DNA from: Paulinella micropora | Taxonomy: Eukaryota; Cercozoa; Imbricatea; Euglyphida | Assembly (NCBI GenBank): GCA_009731375.1 | Contig: BJOX01000310.1 | Span: forward strand, 403,885 to 467,884 | DNA length: 64,000 nt | Direction of reading: 5' to 3' | Part shown: piece by piece, positions 32,994-42,283 of the stretch | Layout of the letters: every line of letters starts with the position of its first letter | How positions within the stretch are numbered: the stretch's first letter is position 1 | The notes under the pieces: model-generated | Database searches by the model: none | The model's input: only the letters and a program-made list of their open reading frames with translations | What the model was told of the DNA's origin: nothing | Made by a program: the position numbers and the translations under genes

Positions 32994-35900
32994 TAGCTGC
33001 TTTAACTGCTGCCTTCTTTTCCAGTGAGTGAACAGCTTAGAGCTGACTCCTTTCGGGACCTGAGGATGATACAACAGTACAATATCCCCGACCTGGAATT
33101 TGATCTGATCCAAGTGCGCTTGTCGCACCCCTTCAGCGTCATTCTTTCGGCGCTCCGCCTCTCTATGCGCCCTGACTATTTGTTCCGCCTCCATCTTCAC
33201 TCTAAGTCTCATCCCAAACAACTCATCCGCATCCGCCCAAGTGTCTTTTGGGTGAAGGAGCGAAGTCGGGATATCAGGCTCACGCCCATATACTAACTGA
33301 TATGGCGAGATTGAGCTCTTCGAGCCTCCTAACGCCGTAGAGGGTAGACAGTTCATTGCAAACGCAAATGATGGTGCTGCCTCGACCCATGCTCTTTGAT
33401 TCTCCTTCTTCGTGCAATACATCTTTAGCGAGGCTTTGAGGGGTCTGTGTACCCGCTCGATTTTCCCATTTGCTCGCGGGTTATAGGCAGTAACATATTG
33501 CCATTTCATCCCGTAATACTTAGATAGTTTGTCGATGACCTCGTTATTAAAGTCCGAGCCTCGATCAGAACATATCTTTCTTGGTACTCCGATCTGTGAG
33601 ATGATCCTATCGATCAGCGCCTCGGCCGTCGTCTTGCCGGTAACGTCTTTGACAGGGATGATCCACACATAGTTGGTGGCTCTGTCAATAGCCGTAAGGA
33701 GGTATTTGTAACCATCCTTCGATTCTGGGAAAGGTCCCACATGATCAATGTGTATAAACTCAAACATCCCCGCATGAAGAGGAAATTCGCCAATCAGGCC
33801 GAAATTTGCCTTCAGTGGTGTTTTGTTTATCTTGCACGGGATGCATGCATCCACCGCCTGATCTATCTCCTCCTTCATCTTCTTCCACCAGAATCGCCTC
33901 GCTACGAACATATGAGTTCGTTGTCGACCCGGATGCGCCAAAAGTGGGCAATTGTGGGCTGCGACAAATATAAATCGTCTCAGACTCTCCGGTACCCAAA
34001 GGGTCCATTTGTCCGGCTGTGACGCATAGCGACCGTGAAGGCCCTTGTACCACAGTAGACCATCTCTCCATCCCATCTCCTTCATCTGATCTTTGATCGC
34101 TTTCGTCATCCGTAGCTCATCCGGGTTCTGATATAACTGTATCAGTTCTTTAAACTCCGGATCTTGAGCCTGTTGTTGCCTCCATGCGGTAGGCGAGGCT
34201 ATATGGATAGTACCATCTTCTAGCCGTACCCCGATTCTTTCCGGGTCATCGTCTAGGTCACTTCTCCGCTCTTGAGGAGGCTCCGCATAAACTTCCTGCG
34301 TCTCCTCTTCCTCTCTTATGTTCGCCTTCGCATTCTCATATACCTCATAGGACCACTCAGCGTCCTCCTGGGTATGTAGCTCACAACATATCCCGTGATC
34401 CGGGCCTTGTGGACTGTACCGTAGACCTGTGCGGTCATATCGGACTCCACTCGCCATCTCCATCGCCTCAATGTGGCTGACCTCATACACCTTGTCAGTG
34501 GACAAGTCTTCCATCTCCACCGTGGACACCAACGCCGATACTTCTGAGTTAAACTCTAGCCTAGAGAGGCTATCAGCGACCACATTTCGCTTTCCCGGTA
34601 GATGGACCATTGTAAAATCGAAACAAGACAAGAACGCTTGCCACCGCGCCAGCCGTCCCGTCTGTTCATGATTCATCAACCATAACAGGTTATGATGATC
34701 AGTTCTGACAGTAAATTGAGGTCCTCCCCACAAATACTCTCTGAGCCTCTTGAGGGCCCATACTACCGCCAACGCCTCTCTTTGCCTTGTGCAATAGTTT
34801 CTCTCCGCCGCACACAACTTCCTACTAATAAACATGATTGGGCGTAATTTCTTCTCCTCATCCTCTTGTTGTAATACAGCCCCAATCGCAAACTTAGATG
34901 CGTCTGTATCGACTACGAATTGTTTCGTAAAGTCGGGCATCGTTAACACCAGTCCTCCGTCTTTCGGGTCTTTGTAAATGAGATCTTTGAGCGCATGAAA
35001 CGCTTGCAAAGCCTCTTCGTCCCACTTCTCAAAGTCTCCAAAATCTATCATTTTCTCCACTTTAGCCCGTGTTGCACCCCAATCGGGTATAAACTGGCTA
35101 TAGTATTGCGCCATCGCAAGGAATGAGTGCAATTCAGTGCGGTTCTTCGGTATCGGTCGATTCATAATCTCCTCCCTCTTCTCTTTGGATATCGAGACTC
35201 GATTATGGGAGATCTCGTACCCTAAGTATGTCACACTCGTCTTGGCAAGTTGACACTTCTTTAGATTGCACTTCAGGCCAAAAGCTCCGATGCGCCTGAA
35301 TATATCGGACAAATGATCGATATGCTCCTCCATTGTGTTAGAGTATACGATAATGTCATCGATATAGCAAAATGCATATTCTCCCGCCTTCTGTCCCCGC
35401 CTTCTCATAAAGCCACCGTCAGACAAATCATCGTACTGACTGCTCAACATCTTCTGCATCGCCTTCTGGAAAAGTCCTGGGGCTTGCTTGAGGCCCATCG
35501 GAAGCACTTTCCATTGGTATATTTCCATACCCACCACAAACGCCGTCAGCCATCTGGACTTTTCCTCCAGTGGTATCTGCCAGAAGCCATTCTTAAGGTC
35601 AATGACCGAATAGAATTTTGCATTCCGCAGTACTCTCCTTCCTTCTTCTAATGTCGGGAGAGGATTTCTCTCTTCCTCCAGCACCTTGTTAACACGAGCA
35701 TAGTTAACTGTCAGGCGCCATTCTCCTCCTGGCTTCGGCACTATTCTCGGTTGTGAGACTATTGAGGATGTTGATCTCTCAATAAAGTCCTCATTGAGCA
35801 GCTGTCTTGCTAGCTCCTCCGCTATCTTCGCCTCATGTATACTCAAATTCGCCCTTCGTGGTGCCGGTGACGGCTCCGCACCCGGTATTTTGTAAATAAC

Positions 35901-37808
35901 CGCAGTGAAATCTTCAGGCTTGACACCACCTGCATGTGGAGGGTCAAAAATTTCCTTGTTCGCCTCTAATTTGGCTTTTAAAAGCTCCTTCTCCTTCTCC
36001 GTGCCTACTCCTTCTTCCAATATTTTCCGCGCCGCCTCTTGAAAATCTTCATCAGACATCTGCTTATGCTGCTTGAGGGGTTCTCTGTCCTCCTCCAAGC
36101 CTAAGTCCTCTTCCGAGACATCATCTAGGCCCGTCTTTTCATACGTGACCGTGTCCGGCTCATCATCTTTACCGAGCTCCACCAGCATGTCAATGAGTCT
36201 CGCGTATTGCAAAGGAGCTTTACGGGTGTAAAAACCATCAAAGCATGTGAATGCTTGCGGTATCAATTTCAACTTGTCGAAGTCTCTAAGTTTCCGCTTG
36301 TATGCACTGCTCTGCTCACGAGTTCCCATACGACAAGCCACCACTAGCTGTTGCTTGCGAGAGGGTACCGGTATAGGATGATCAATAAGCCGGTCCCTTA
36401 TTTCCTGCGCCCATATCGCCTTCTCATTATATGGCAGGATAATAGTATACGGCTTATTATTTTCGAATAAAGTCCGTAAGCATTTCTTCACTTCAGACAG
36501 TGAACGCGGCCACGTGGGCTCGTCACCCCAGAAATCAGTAATAAAACTTTTAATAGTTTCTGGTGGAGTATCCGGGATTCGCCCCGTTCTCCTTGGTACA
36601 AACGCCTCCCTTTTTTCTTCTCCTACTTTCGCATGGAAACAGTATCCGTTAGTAATATGGACATCTGTTCCTACTCCTTCCGCGAATCTCGCCAACGACG
36701 GGCTTCTTTGTGCGACACATATAATCTCCTCCTTTCGCTTCTCGATTAAGTCATCAATAGACTTTTTGTCCCAATGGCATGTCGGAACTGTGACAGTGCA
36801 CACTTGGGATTCCCAATTGTCGGTCCAGGACAGTTCATCCGGTCTTACGACATGGGGGTGAACGTACACCTCAAGTGCCTCATGTGCGATGGCCATCTTT
36901 TTGTGATCCGTCGCTAGACTCAGCTCATAAGCCTCATAAGAGTCAGTAGCGTTGAAGGGATCAATATCGTTCTCTTCTCCTCTTTTTACTCCATATATCA
37001 CTCGCCGTGCGGCGCAATCAATCACAGCCCCCATCGTAGCCAATTGGTCATACGATAGTAATATTGACCCGTGGTAACCGGGGACGACATAGAGGTCCAT
37101 ACGGTATACTCGTGCGGATTTCAATTTAAAGGTCAGTGTGATGATTCCCGTGATATCCGTCCGGCTGCTCACTCCTTTGAGAGTGCCCGTTGACTTTTTC
37201 ATATTTCCGTCCACCCAGTCCCGGTATCGATTAAAAAACTTCCGGCCGACAATATTAATATTCGCCATCGTATCATTACCAACTTTTAATATTGTCTTCA
37301 ATGTTTCACAATAAAGTTCCGTATAACACAGAGCATCGGGCCTGTGTATATTGGCTGCGAGAACAAGAACTTTACGTTCCAAATTTTGGAGTCTTGTCTC
37401 TAAGTTTTTCAACTCCTCCTTCTTCTCCTCCTGCTTCACCTCATTAACATTTTTATTATTCTGCGGTACTGGTGCGTTTACTATTTGAGCGACATTGTCT
37501 TGTGGTACTTGAGTACACACATTGTCTTTTTGCTCGCCACCCGCCGCGACCGTAGACATTGAGTCTGTTCGTGGTTGTTTGCTTGGCCGAGGCGATACGT
37601 CTGCCATTGGCCTCCTCGCCTCCATCGCAAGTCTCGCCTTCCTATTTGCATCAGTTATCATTGGTAACCGTGCTGTATGAACGGGTATGAGACTACCTTG
37701 GGGCTGCAGTCTCTGTGTACCCACATCTTTGTTTTCACATAGAGGAAGCGTTGGCCCAGTCTGCACAACAGCATTAGAAAGCACTGTGACTTTAGGGTTA
37801 AACTTCAC
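32988..37808 (-). CDS. pol: Gypsy B pol polyprotein, truncated at the integrase C-terminus
   Basis: 1606 residues. The first codon shown is GTG, not ATG: reading most likely enters from gag through the UGA at 37844-37842. Protease-like region with GNDTMAN (D at residue 179). RT with YIDD at 815-818 and KPGGEWRLTVNYARVNK. RNase H with FVVDTDASKFAIGAVLQ. Integrase zinc domain HNCPLLAHPGRQRTH at about 1283, then D-D-E (HIDHVGPFP, SDRGSDF, ERVHR). It keeps the stretch missing in Gypsy A (DQIKFQVGDIVLLYHPQVPK, the start of a GPY/F-like module). It ends artificially: after FTHWKRR the last residues QQLKQLH come from copia A sequence. Confidence 0.95.
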   Translation of the reverse strand: MKFNPKVTVLSNAVVQTGPTLPLCENKDVGTQRLQPQGSLIPVHTARLPMITDANRKARLAMEARRPMADVSPRPSKQPRTDSMSTVAAGGEQKDNVCTQVPQDNVAQIVNAPVPQNNKNVNEVKQEEKKEELKNLETRLQNLERKVLVLAANIHRPDALCYTELYCETLKTILKVGNDTMANINIVGRKFFNRYRDWVDGNMKKSTGTLKGVSSRTDITGIITLTFKLKSARVYRMDLYVVPGYHGSILLSYDQLATMGAVIDCAARRVIYGVKRGEENDIDPFNATDSYEAYELSLATDHKKMAIAHEALEVYVHPHVVRPDELSWTDNWESQVCTVTVPTCHWDKKSIDDLIEKRKEEIICVAQRSPSLARFAEGVGTDVHITNGYCFHAKVGEEKREAFVPRRTGRIPDTPPETIKSFITDFWGDEPTWPRSLSEVKKCLRTLFENNKPYTIILPYNEKAIWAQEIRDRLIDHPIPVPSRKQQLVVACRMGTREQSSAYKRKLRDFDKLKLIPQAFTCFDGFYTRKAPLQYARLIDMLVELGKDDEPDTVTYEKTGLDDVSEEDLGLEEDREPLKQHKQMSDEDFQEAARKILEEGVGTEKEKELLKAKLEANKEIFDPPHAGGVKPEDFTAVIYKIPGAEPSPAPRRANLSIHEAKIAEELARQLLNEDFIERSTSSIVSQPRIVPKPGGEWRLTVNYARVNKVLEEERNPLPTLEEGRRVLRNAKFYSVIDLKNGFWQIPLEEKSRWLTAFVVGMEIYQWKVLPMGLKQAPGLFQKAMQKMLSSQYDDLSDGGFMRRRGQKAGEYAFCYIDDIIVYSNTMEEHIDHLSDIFRRIGAFGLKCNLKKCQLAKTSVTYLGYEISHNRVSISKEKREEIMNRPIPKNRTELHSFLAMAQYYSQFIPDWGATRAKVEKMIDFGDFEKWDEEALQAFHALKDLIYKDPKDGGLVLTMPDFTKQFVVDTDASKFAIGAVLQQEDEEKKLRPIMFISRKLCAAERNYCTRQREALAVVWALKRLREYLWGGPQFTVRTDHHNLLWLMNHEQTGRLARWQAFLSCFDFTMVHLPGKRNVVADSLSRLEFNSEVSALVSTVEMEDLSTDKVYEVSHIEAMEMASGVRYDRTGLRYSPQGPDHGICCELHTQEDAEWSYEVYENAKANIREEEETQEVYAEPPQERRSDLDDDPERIGVRLEDGTIHIASPTAWRQQQAQDPEFKELIQLYQNPDELRMTKAIKDQMKEMGWRDGLLWYKGLHGRYASQPDKWTLWVPESLRRFIFVAAHNCPLLAHPGRQRTHMFVARRFWWKKMKEEIDQAVDACIPCKINKTPLKANFGLIGEFPLHAGMFEFIHIDHVGPFPESKDGYKYLLTAIDRATNYVWIIPVKDVTGKTTAEALIDRIISQIGVPRKICSDRGSDFNNEVIDKLSKYYGMKWQYVTAYNPRANGKIERVHRPLKASLKMYCTKKENQRAWVEAAPSFAFAMNCLPSTALGGSKSSISPYQLVYGREPDIPTSLLHPKDTWADADELFGMRLRVKMEAEQIVRAHREAERRKNDAEGVRQAHLDQIKFQVGDIVLLYHPQVPKGVSSKLFTHWKRRQQLKQLH

Positions 37809-37830
37809 AGTCTTCTCCTTCCTCTCTTCT

Positions 37831-37850
37831 TCCCCCTCCAGTCATTCCAC
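37831..37850 (-). promoter_or_regulatory. Candidate UGA readthrough site between gag and pol (Gypsy B)
   Basis: Minus strand reads GAA-TGA-CTG-GAG (TGA at 37844-37842). The frame continues into pol with no other stop. There is no ATG near the stop; conserved TVKFNPKVTV follows it, as TVLFNPTVTV does in Gypsy A. Confidence 0.75.
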
Positions 37851-40535
37851 CACCTCGAAACGATTACCTTGAGTAGTGTCCGGGTAGGATGACGTATCGG
37901 TCTCCGAGGCAGTGTTGTAGGCCTGAGCTCGACCGAAATTTGGGTTGGAGCTTGCCCACGAGCCTCCTCCTCCTCTGGGTGGGGGGGCTGGAGCTCGAAC
38001 AGCTCTCCCTCCATAAGGGGTATATCCCCGACCTCCTCCTCTTCCTCTCTGAGGGGTTCCCTGCCACCTCGAGGCTCCTCTCCATGTTCCTCGTCCTCCT
38101 CCTCCTCCTCCTCCTCCTCGTCCTCCTGCTCCTGCTCCTCCTTCTCGTCCTCTTTGAGAGGCCTTTAAGTTCTTTTGTCTCTCCCTTTCCTCCTTCTTCT
38201 CCTTCATCCTCTTCATGTAGGTAATGATTGCCTCTCGTAACTCCTCATCATCACACATATTGGCATACCAACCTTCGTTCACAGCGGCAATCTGAAGCAT
38301 ATTGAAAAGGCCCGGTTCCTTGCCTTCCGTCCTGCTCAGAAAATTTGCCCTTGCTGTTGGGTTCTGCCTATCATGATTGAAAGAGCAGTCTCTGTTCTCC
38401 ATCTGTGCCTTACACTGCAAGCCCGCGAACCACCTCCAACATGCGGTCTTCAGGTCTGGCTCTCTCTGTCTCTTCCAACCGGCAACTCTGTTTGTGTACG
38501 TGGCTTGTGCGCCAACAGGTACACCGCCTGCCTGTGCCGTATGTGCCTCCGTGAGCGAGTCCATGTTTGAGCATGCACTCATCACTTCTTGAAACAGTGC
38601 TGACGGAGCAACGCTTTGAACCGTATTTTCGAACACGTGTGTCTCGAGGAAGTTCTTGGACTTCACTGAGCTAAACGTCGAGCATTGTTGTATGAGCTGA
38701 GTAAGCTTACTCGGGTTAACTGTGTGTAACGCCGAAAAGAAATAGAGGATGATCGACTTGCGGCCATAGAATAGCCCATAGGAGGAAACTACCTCCGTAA
38801 GGGTCGCCGCCAAGCCAACAGCACTCCTCAAACTCATCGCCACTGTCTCAAAGATTTCAAATCCTATGAGAGTACCAGTGCAGAGATGCTGGTATCCATG
38901 AGATTGAAAATATGAAATGAGTGTGGCCACCGCCAGTTCACACTGAGCGTCTAGGCCTGTTGCATTGTTTCTCTTAATCTCCTCCTTCTTTCTCAAAAAC
39001 TTGTACTGTGTCAGATCAAATCCCTCCGAGACTAGAGATTGGTCAAAAACAGTAACAAGGGCCTCGTATTCCTGCGTTTCGTCGCAAGGAAAAGCCTTCA
39101 TGCAGGCATTGATCTCTTTGAGCTTGCTCAAAAGCGAAGCATCAGAGTCTTTGTCTGAGCTCGTCTTGGCATATAGCATGAGACTTGCCACTCCTCCTTT
39201 CTTCCCCTTGAAGGCATTTATGATGTTCTGTCTGTCCTTCTTCTCCGTGTTTGTGACCACCACCGTAGTTGAGCCCGAGGGTGCAGGGGCTGGTGGGGCA
39301 GGAGCTGGTGGGGTCAAATATGTCGGAGGGTGTGTCTTTGCACCACTCACTTTTGCTTTCATTCTTTCCAGTCTCATCGTCTTCTCGAACTCCTCATTCT
39401 CTTTCGCCTTCTTCTTCTCAGATATCACCAGCTTTTGAGCATGAGTGATAAAGGCCACCAATTCAGAAGCAGATCTGAGAAAATTATATTTCTCCACATA
39501 TTGGTCAACACCTGCTTTGTTGGCGACCGGTGGTGCGTTACTAAGTGATTTAAGGACAGAGTGATCCTTGGTAGGAATCCATCTCTTCCATGCCTCCTTG
39601 TGCAGTAACGCACCCATCAACAGTCTGATCTTGGTCAGAACTCTGTCGGTCTTCTCTAACTCATCAATCACAGGATGAGTTTCTCCTGCTGCCTTAATGC
39701 TTTTTTCCATCTCTGCCTTCCCCTCCTCCAAGGCCTTTATTTCCATTGTAAAAAAATGAAATATGCCACTCGAGTTTTTCGAACCCAGATTGGTCTTCAT
39801 TTTTGTTACATCGACTGCCTCCTGACCAGTCGCGAGGAATCTGGCCGTTGCTCTTGGGTTTGTGTACTGGAGGTAACCCTCACATCGTGGGCCGTATGTA
39901 CGTTCCCAAATCAGGGTTTGAGTGTACACCCCAAAGATAGCATCGAGTAATTCAAGGTGGGTGTGTGTGTCCCCAAACTTGATATGCTGTATCTTCTTTC
40001 TCTCTTCTGGATCAGAGACCAGTTTGCCGAGGAGCTGTGCTGTGTTTGATAATAGGATATAGACATCCTTTTTAGCACGACTTTTCTCTCTTCTTTGATC
40101 CTGAGGGATCCACACATAGGTATCCTTCTCTACCCCCATCTTGTTATCAAACTCTTCTTTAGTGAGGTCATAGTGGTCTTGCACCCACTGTTGTTCCTCC
40201 ACTGTGATCTCCTCTCCATCACTATGAATCAAGTCGATCATTTTTCGTCCTCCTCCTCCCGTGTAGGCAGGTGGTAAGGGATTACCATATGCTCCTCCTC
40301 CTCCCGTCTCTTCTTGTTCAAATCCTCCTTCATCTTCGTCTCCTCCATATCTTCCTTCATCATCCCAGCCCTCTTCTACTCCTCCTCCTACTCCTTCATC
40401 TCCTCCTCCTCCTTCATTCAATCCTCCTCCTCCTCCTTCATTCAATCCTCTTCCTCCTCCTCCTCCTGCTTCTTCTTCTTCTCTTCTTTGATCTGCCTCC
40501 GAGAATTCACTCACTTCGGCGGTCTCTGTCGACAT
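37842..40535 (-). CDS. gag: Gypsy B gag
   Basis: 897 residues, starting MSTETAEVSEF. Gly/Glu-rich, disordered N-terminus (about 1-95), a helical middle part with GYQHLCTGTLIGFEIFE, a coiled-coil-like acidic/basic stretch near 365-390, a Pro/Ala linker, then a CCCH-like finger C-x8-C-x8-C-x3-H (CWRWFAGLQC..CSFNH, about 715-740) and an Arg/Gly-rich tail. It ends NRFEVVE then TGA. Much longer than usual Gypsy gag proteins, and the usual CCHC knuckle is absent. Confidence 0.92.
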   Translation of the reverse strand: MSTETAEVSEFSEADQRREEEEAGGGGGRGLNEGGGGGLNEGGGGDEGVGGGVEEGWDDEGRYGGDEDEGGFEQEETGGGGAYGNPLPPAYTGGGGRKMIDLIHSDGEEITVEEQQWVQDHYDLTKEEFDNKMGVEKDTYVWIPQDQRREKSRAKKDVYILLSNTAQLLGKLVSDPEERKKIQHIKFGDTHTHLELLDAIFGVYTQTLIWERTYGPRCEGYLQYTNPRATARFLATGQEAVDVTKMKTNLGSKNSSGIFHFFTMEIKALEEGKAEMEKSIKAAGETHPVIDELEKTDRVLTKIRLLMGALLHKEAWKRWIPTKDHSVLKSLSNAPPVANKAGVDQYVEKYNFLRSASELVAFITHAQKLVISEKKKAKENEEFEKTMRLERMKAKVSGAKTHPPTYLTPPAPAPPAPAPSGSTTVVVTNTEKKDRQNIINAFKGKKGGVASLMLYAKTSSDKDSDASLLSKLKEINACMKAFPCDETQEYEALVTVFDQSLVSEGFDLTQYKFLRKKEEIKRNNATGLDAQCELAVATLISYFQSHGYQHLCTGTLIGFEIFETVAMSLRSAVGLAATLTEVVSSYGLFYGRKSIILYFFSALHTVNPSKLTQLIQQCSTFSSVKSKNFLETHVFENTVQSVAPSALFQEVMSACSNMDSLTEAHTAQAGGVPVGAQATYTNRVAGWKRQREPDLKTACWRWFAGLQCKAQMENRDCSFNHDRQNPTARANFLSRTEGKEPGLFNMLQIAAVNEGWYANMCDDEELREAIITYMKRMKEKKEERERQKNLKASQRGREGGAGAGGRGGGGGGGGRGTWRGASRWQGTPQRGRGGGRGYTPYGGRAVRAPAPPPRGGGGSWASSNPNFGRAQAYNTASETDTSSYPDTTQGNRFEVVE

Positions 40536-41321
40536 GATGTCGTAGTAGTGATCAACAGGAGGACAGTGTCAGCTCCTATGTTTGGTTTTTGTTCGTTTGT
40601 GTTCTGTTCCTCCTTCAGTCGATTGACTAGTGAAGAGAGAAACTAATAGAGAGGGTAGGATAAGATTCCCTGTCCTCTATGAAACACTGTTTGTATGTTT
40701 GTTTTTGTTTGAGAAAAATAGTCTTTGAGACTTTCTCCGATTTCTTGTTCTCCTTACTCAGATTACTTTCTCCTCCTTCTTTTCTATATTGTATCTAGTA
40801 TGAGGCACTTGGACCTACACACAGATAGTAATAGAGAAGCTAGAAAAGCTCTCCTTGAGAAGTCGACAGTCGGTCGGATAGGTTCTCAGACCTACCTTTA
40901 GAAAACGATCAGAGATTTGCAAAAATACTCTGACGTATGTGTGAGATAATGCAGATAAATGCACAAACTAGAAGGGTAGAGTGTTGTGCTCCTGTCCCTA
41001 TGCTTGTTTGTGTTTTGTGTGTGTTCCTTCACTCTTCTGTCCACCTCCTTCTTCTTGGTCTCTGTGTGAGAACAGCAAGAACGACAGAGAGTTTGTATCT
41101 GATGTCTCCTTGTGAGCACACAGATACTGATTGGGCTAGAGGGTACGAGACACCTGCTTGAGACCAATCAAATTATTTGTTTTGTGAAAGAGTTATGAGG
41201 GAGCTGTGTTGGAGTATTTGTTTTCGTCTGACGTCCCCGTGTGAGACAGGTCAGTGAAAATTCACTCTGTTGCCTGTGTGGCAAAGCAGAAAGAAATCAC
41301 CCTAGTGATGTGGACTCCAAA
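40536..41321 (-). other. Gypsy B leader and primer-binding site
   Basis: 786-bp leader. Next to the LTR the minus strand reads TGGAGTCCACATCACTAGG (about 41301-41319), sharing TGGAGTC with Gypsy A. Confidence 0.75.
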
Positions 41322-41560
41322 TGTAATGCACCCAACGATAGCTCGTAAAAAGTCGGTAATACAACCAAACACAGTCCTCAAAAGATGAGAATGATGTCTC
41401 GTTATATTAGCTCAGTGAAGCCAAAAAAGGAAAACGGCAACAGACCAGGAATAAAATGGCATCAGGTCCAATCCGGACAAATAATACTGAAAAACAAGCT
41501 GGTGCACCTGTCACCAGGAAGAGGTACTTTTTACCGGCTATCCGGGGGGTGATACCTACA
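41322..41560 (-). repeat. Gypsy B 5' LTR
   Basis: 239 bp, starting TGTAGGTATCACC on the minus strand and ending CATTACA. Same layout as the Gypsy A LTR (GATAGCTCG, CAATACAACCAAACACA-type block, GCTATCCGGGGGGTGAT) but with many differences. Confidence 0.9.
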
Positions 41561-41713
41561 ACAATGATTAGTGTCCAATCCTGAATGCCAATATTGACCA
41601 TTACGTCCGTTACAATTATTGACTATAACTATACGGATAAATTAATAACCAGTCACACTGAAGTAATTACTAAAAGTAAAAACGTAGTTGTCCTACCAAC
41701 GCTCCCCCTTAGT
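41561..41713 (-). repeat. Copia B partial 3' LTR and polypurine tract
   Basis: Matches the right part of 20768-21008. The tract CTAAGGGGGAG lies at 41702-41712. Confidence 0.88.
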
Positions 41714-41732
41714 TCTATGTCGATAATGCAAG

Positions 41733-42233
41733 TTATGAGTGATCAATACATCTACAATTAATAACTATTGCATATTGCGGTAATGGCTGTTTACTAGCGA
41801 AACGGTCATACGCTTGTTCGTTAGGAGCTGAGAGAATAAGATCATCTACATGGAAAATACCAATGATAGCATCTCTTATCGGCTTATCTTTTTCAACGAA
41901 CATACATAAATCAGAGTCTAGTAACCTGAATCCTAATTCCTCTAACGTAGGGGCTAAAATCTCATACCATCTCTTACCAGCTTGCGGCGCGCCATACAGA
42001 GCTCCATCTACTCTCCATATCATGCCTTCATGCTCTTCAGTGTCTATCCCATCGGGTGCATAAGCGTAAACAAGATTATGCATTCGTGCATTTAGATAAG
42101 CATTTTTGAAGTCTATGCAGTATAACTTATGTCCATGCCATGCTGCAAGCTTAGACGAAAAGAGTAATGAGCGATGCGCAGCGCAGGGCACAAATAATTG
42201 ATCTGGGTTATAGCTAACTCCTGGCTCTAGCAT
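41733..42233 (-). pseudogene. Copia B RT fragment with large 3' deletion
   Basis: Same RT start as copia A (YNPDQLFVPCAAHRSLLF), with an intact catalytic FHVDDLILSA. After DRFASK the frame runs straight into the 3' non-coding region (about 41790), so the rest of RT and RNase H are lost. Confidence 0.9.
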
Positions 42234-42283
42234 ATCTCCCCCTAAAGCTAACCTTGACTTAATGAACTTACGTCCCTTTTTGT

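Larger units (their letters stand above)
30695..33006 (-). mobile_element. Copia A, 3' part (RT, RNase H, 3' region), interrupted and truncated
   Basis: Ty1/Copia-type element. The 3' region from 30695 to 31085 is separated from its LTR (20768-21008) by Gypsy A. RT and RNase H run from 32824 to 31086. At about 33006 the element stops inside the linker before RT and meets Gypsy B pol. Against copia B (42829) the break lies after a segment reading GAAAAGAAGGCAGCAG on the minus strand. A longer (CT)n tract (32957-32993) than in copia B lies near the break. Confidence 0.88.
33007..41560 (-). mobile_element. Gypsy B, Ty3/Gypsy element lacking its 3' end
   Basis: 5' LTR (41322-41560), leader, complete gag, UGA, and pol up to the integrase C-terminus. 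The end of pol, the 3' region and the 3' LTR are missing; sequence changes to copia A at about 33006. On the other side the 5' LTR abuts copia B LTR sequence at 41561. Protein sequences are close to Gypsy A but the LTR is clearly more diverged, so it is an older or different subfamily. Confidence 0.9.
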
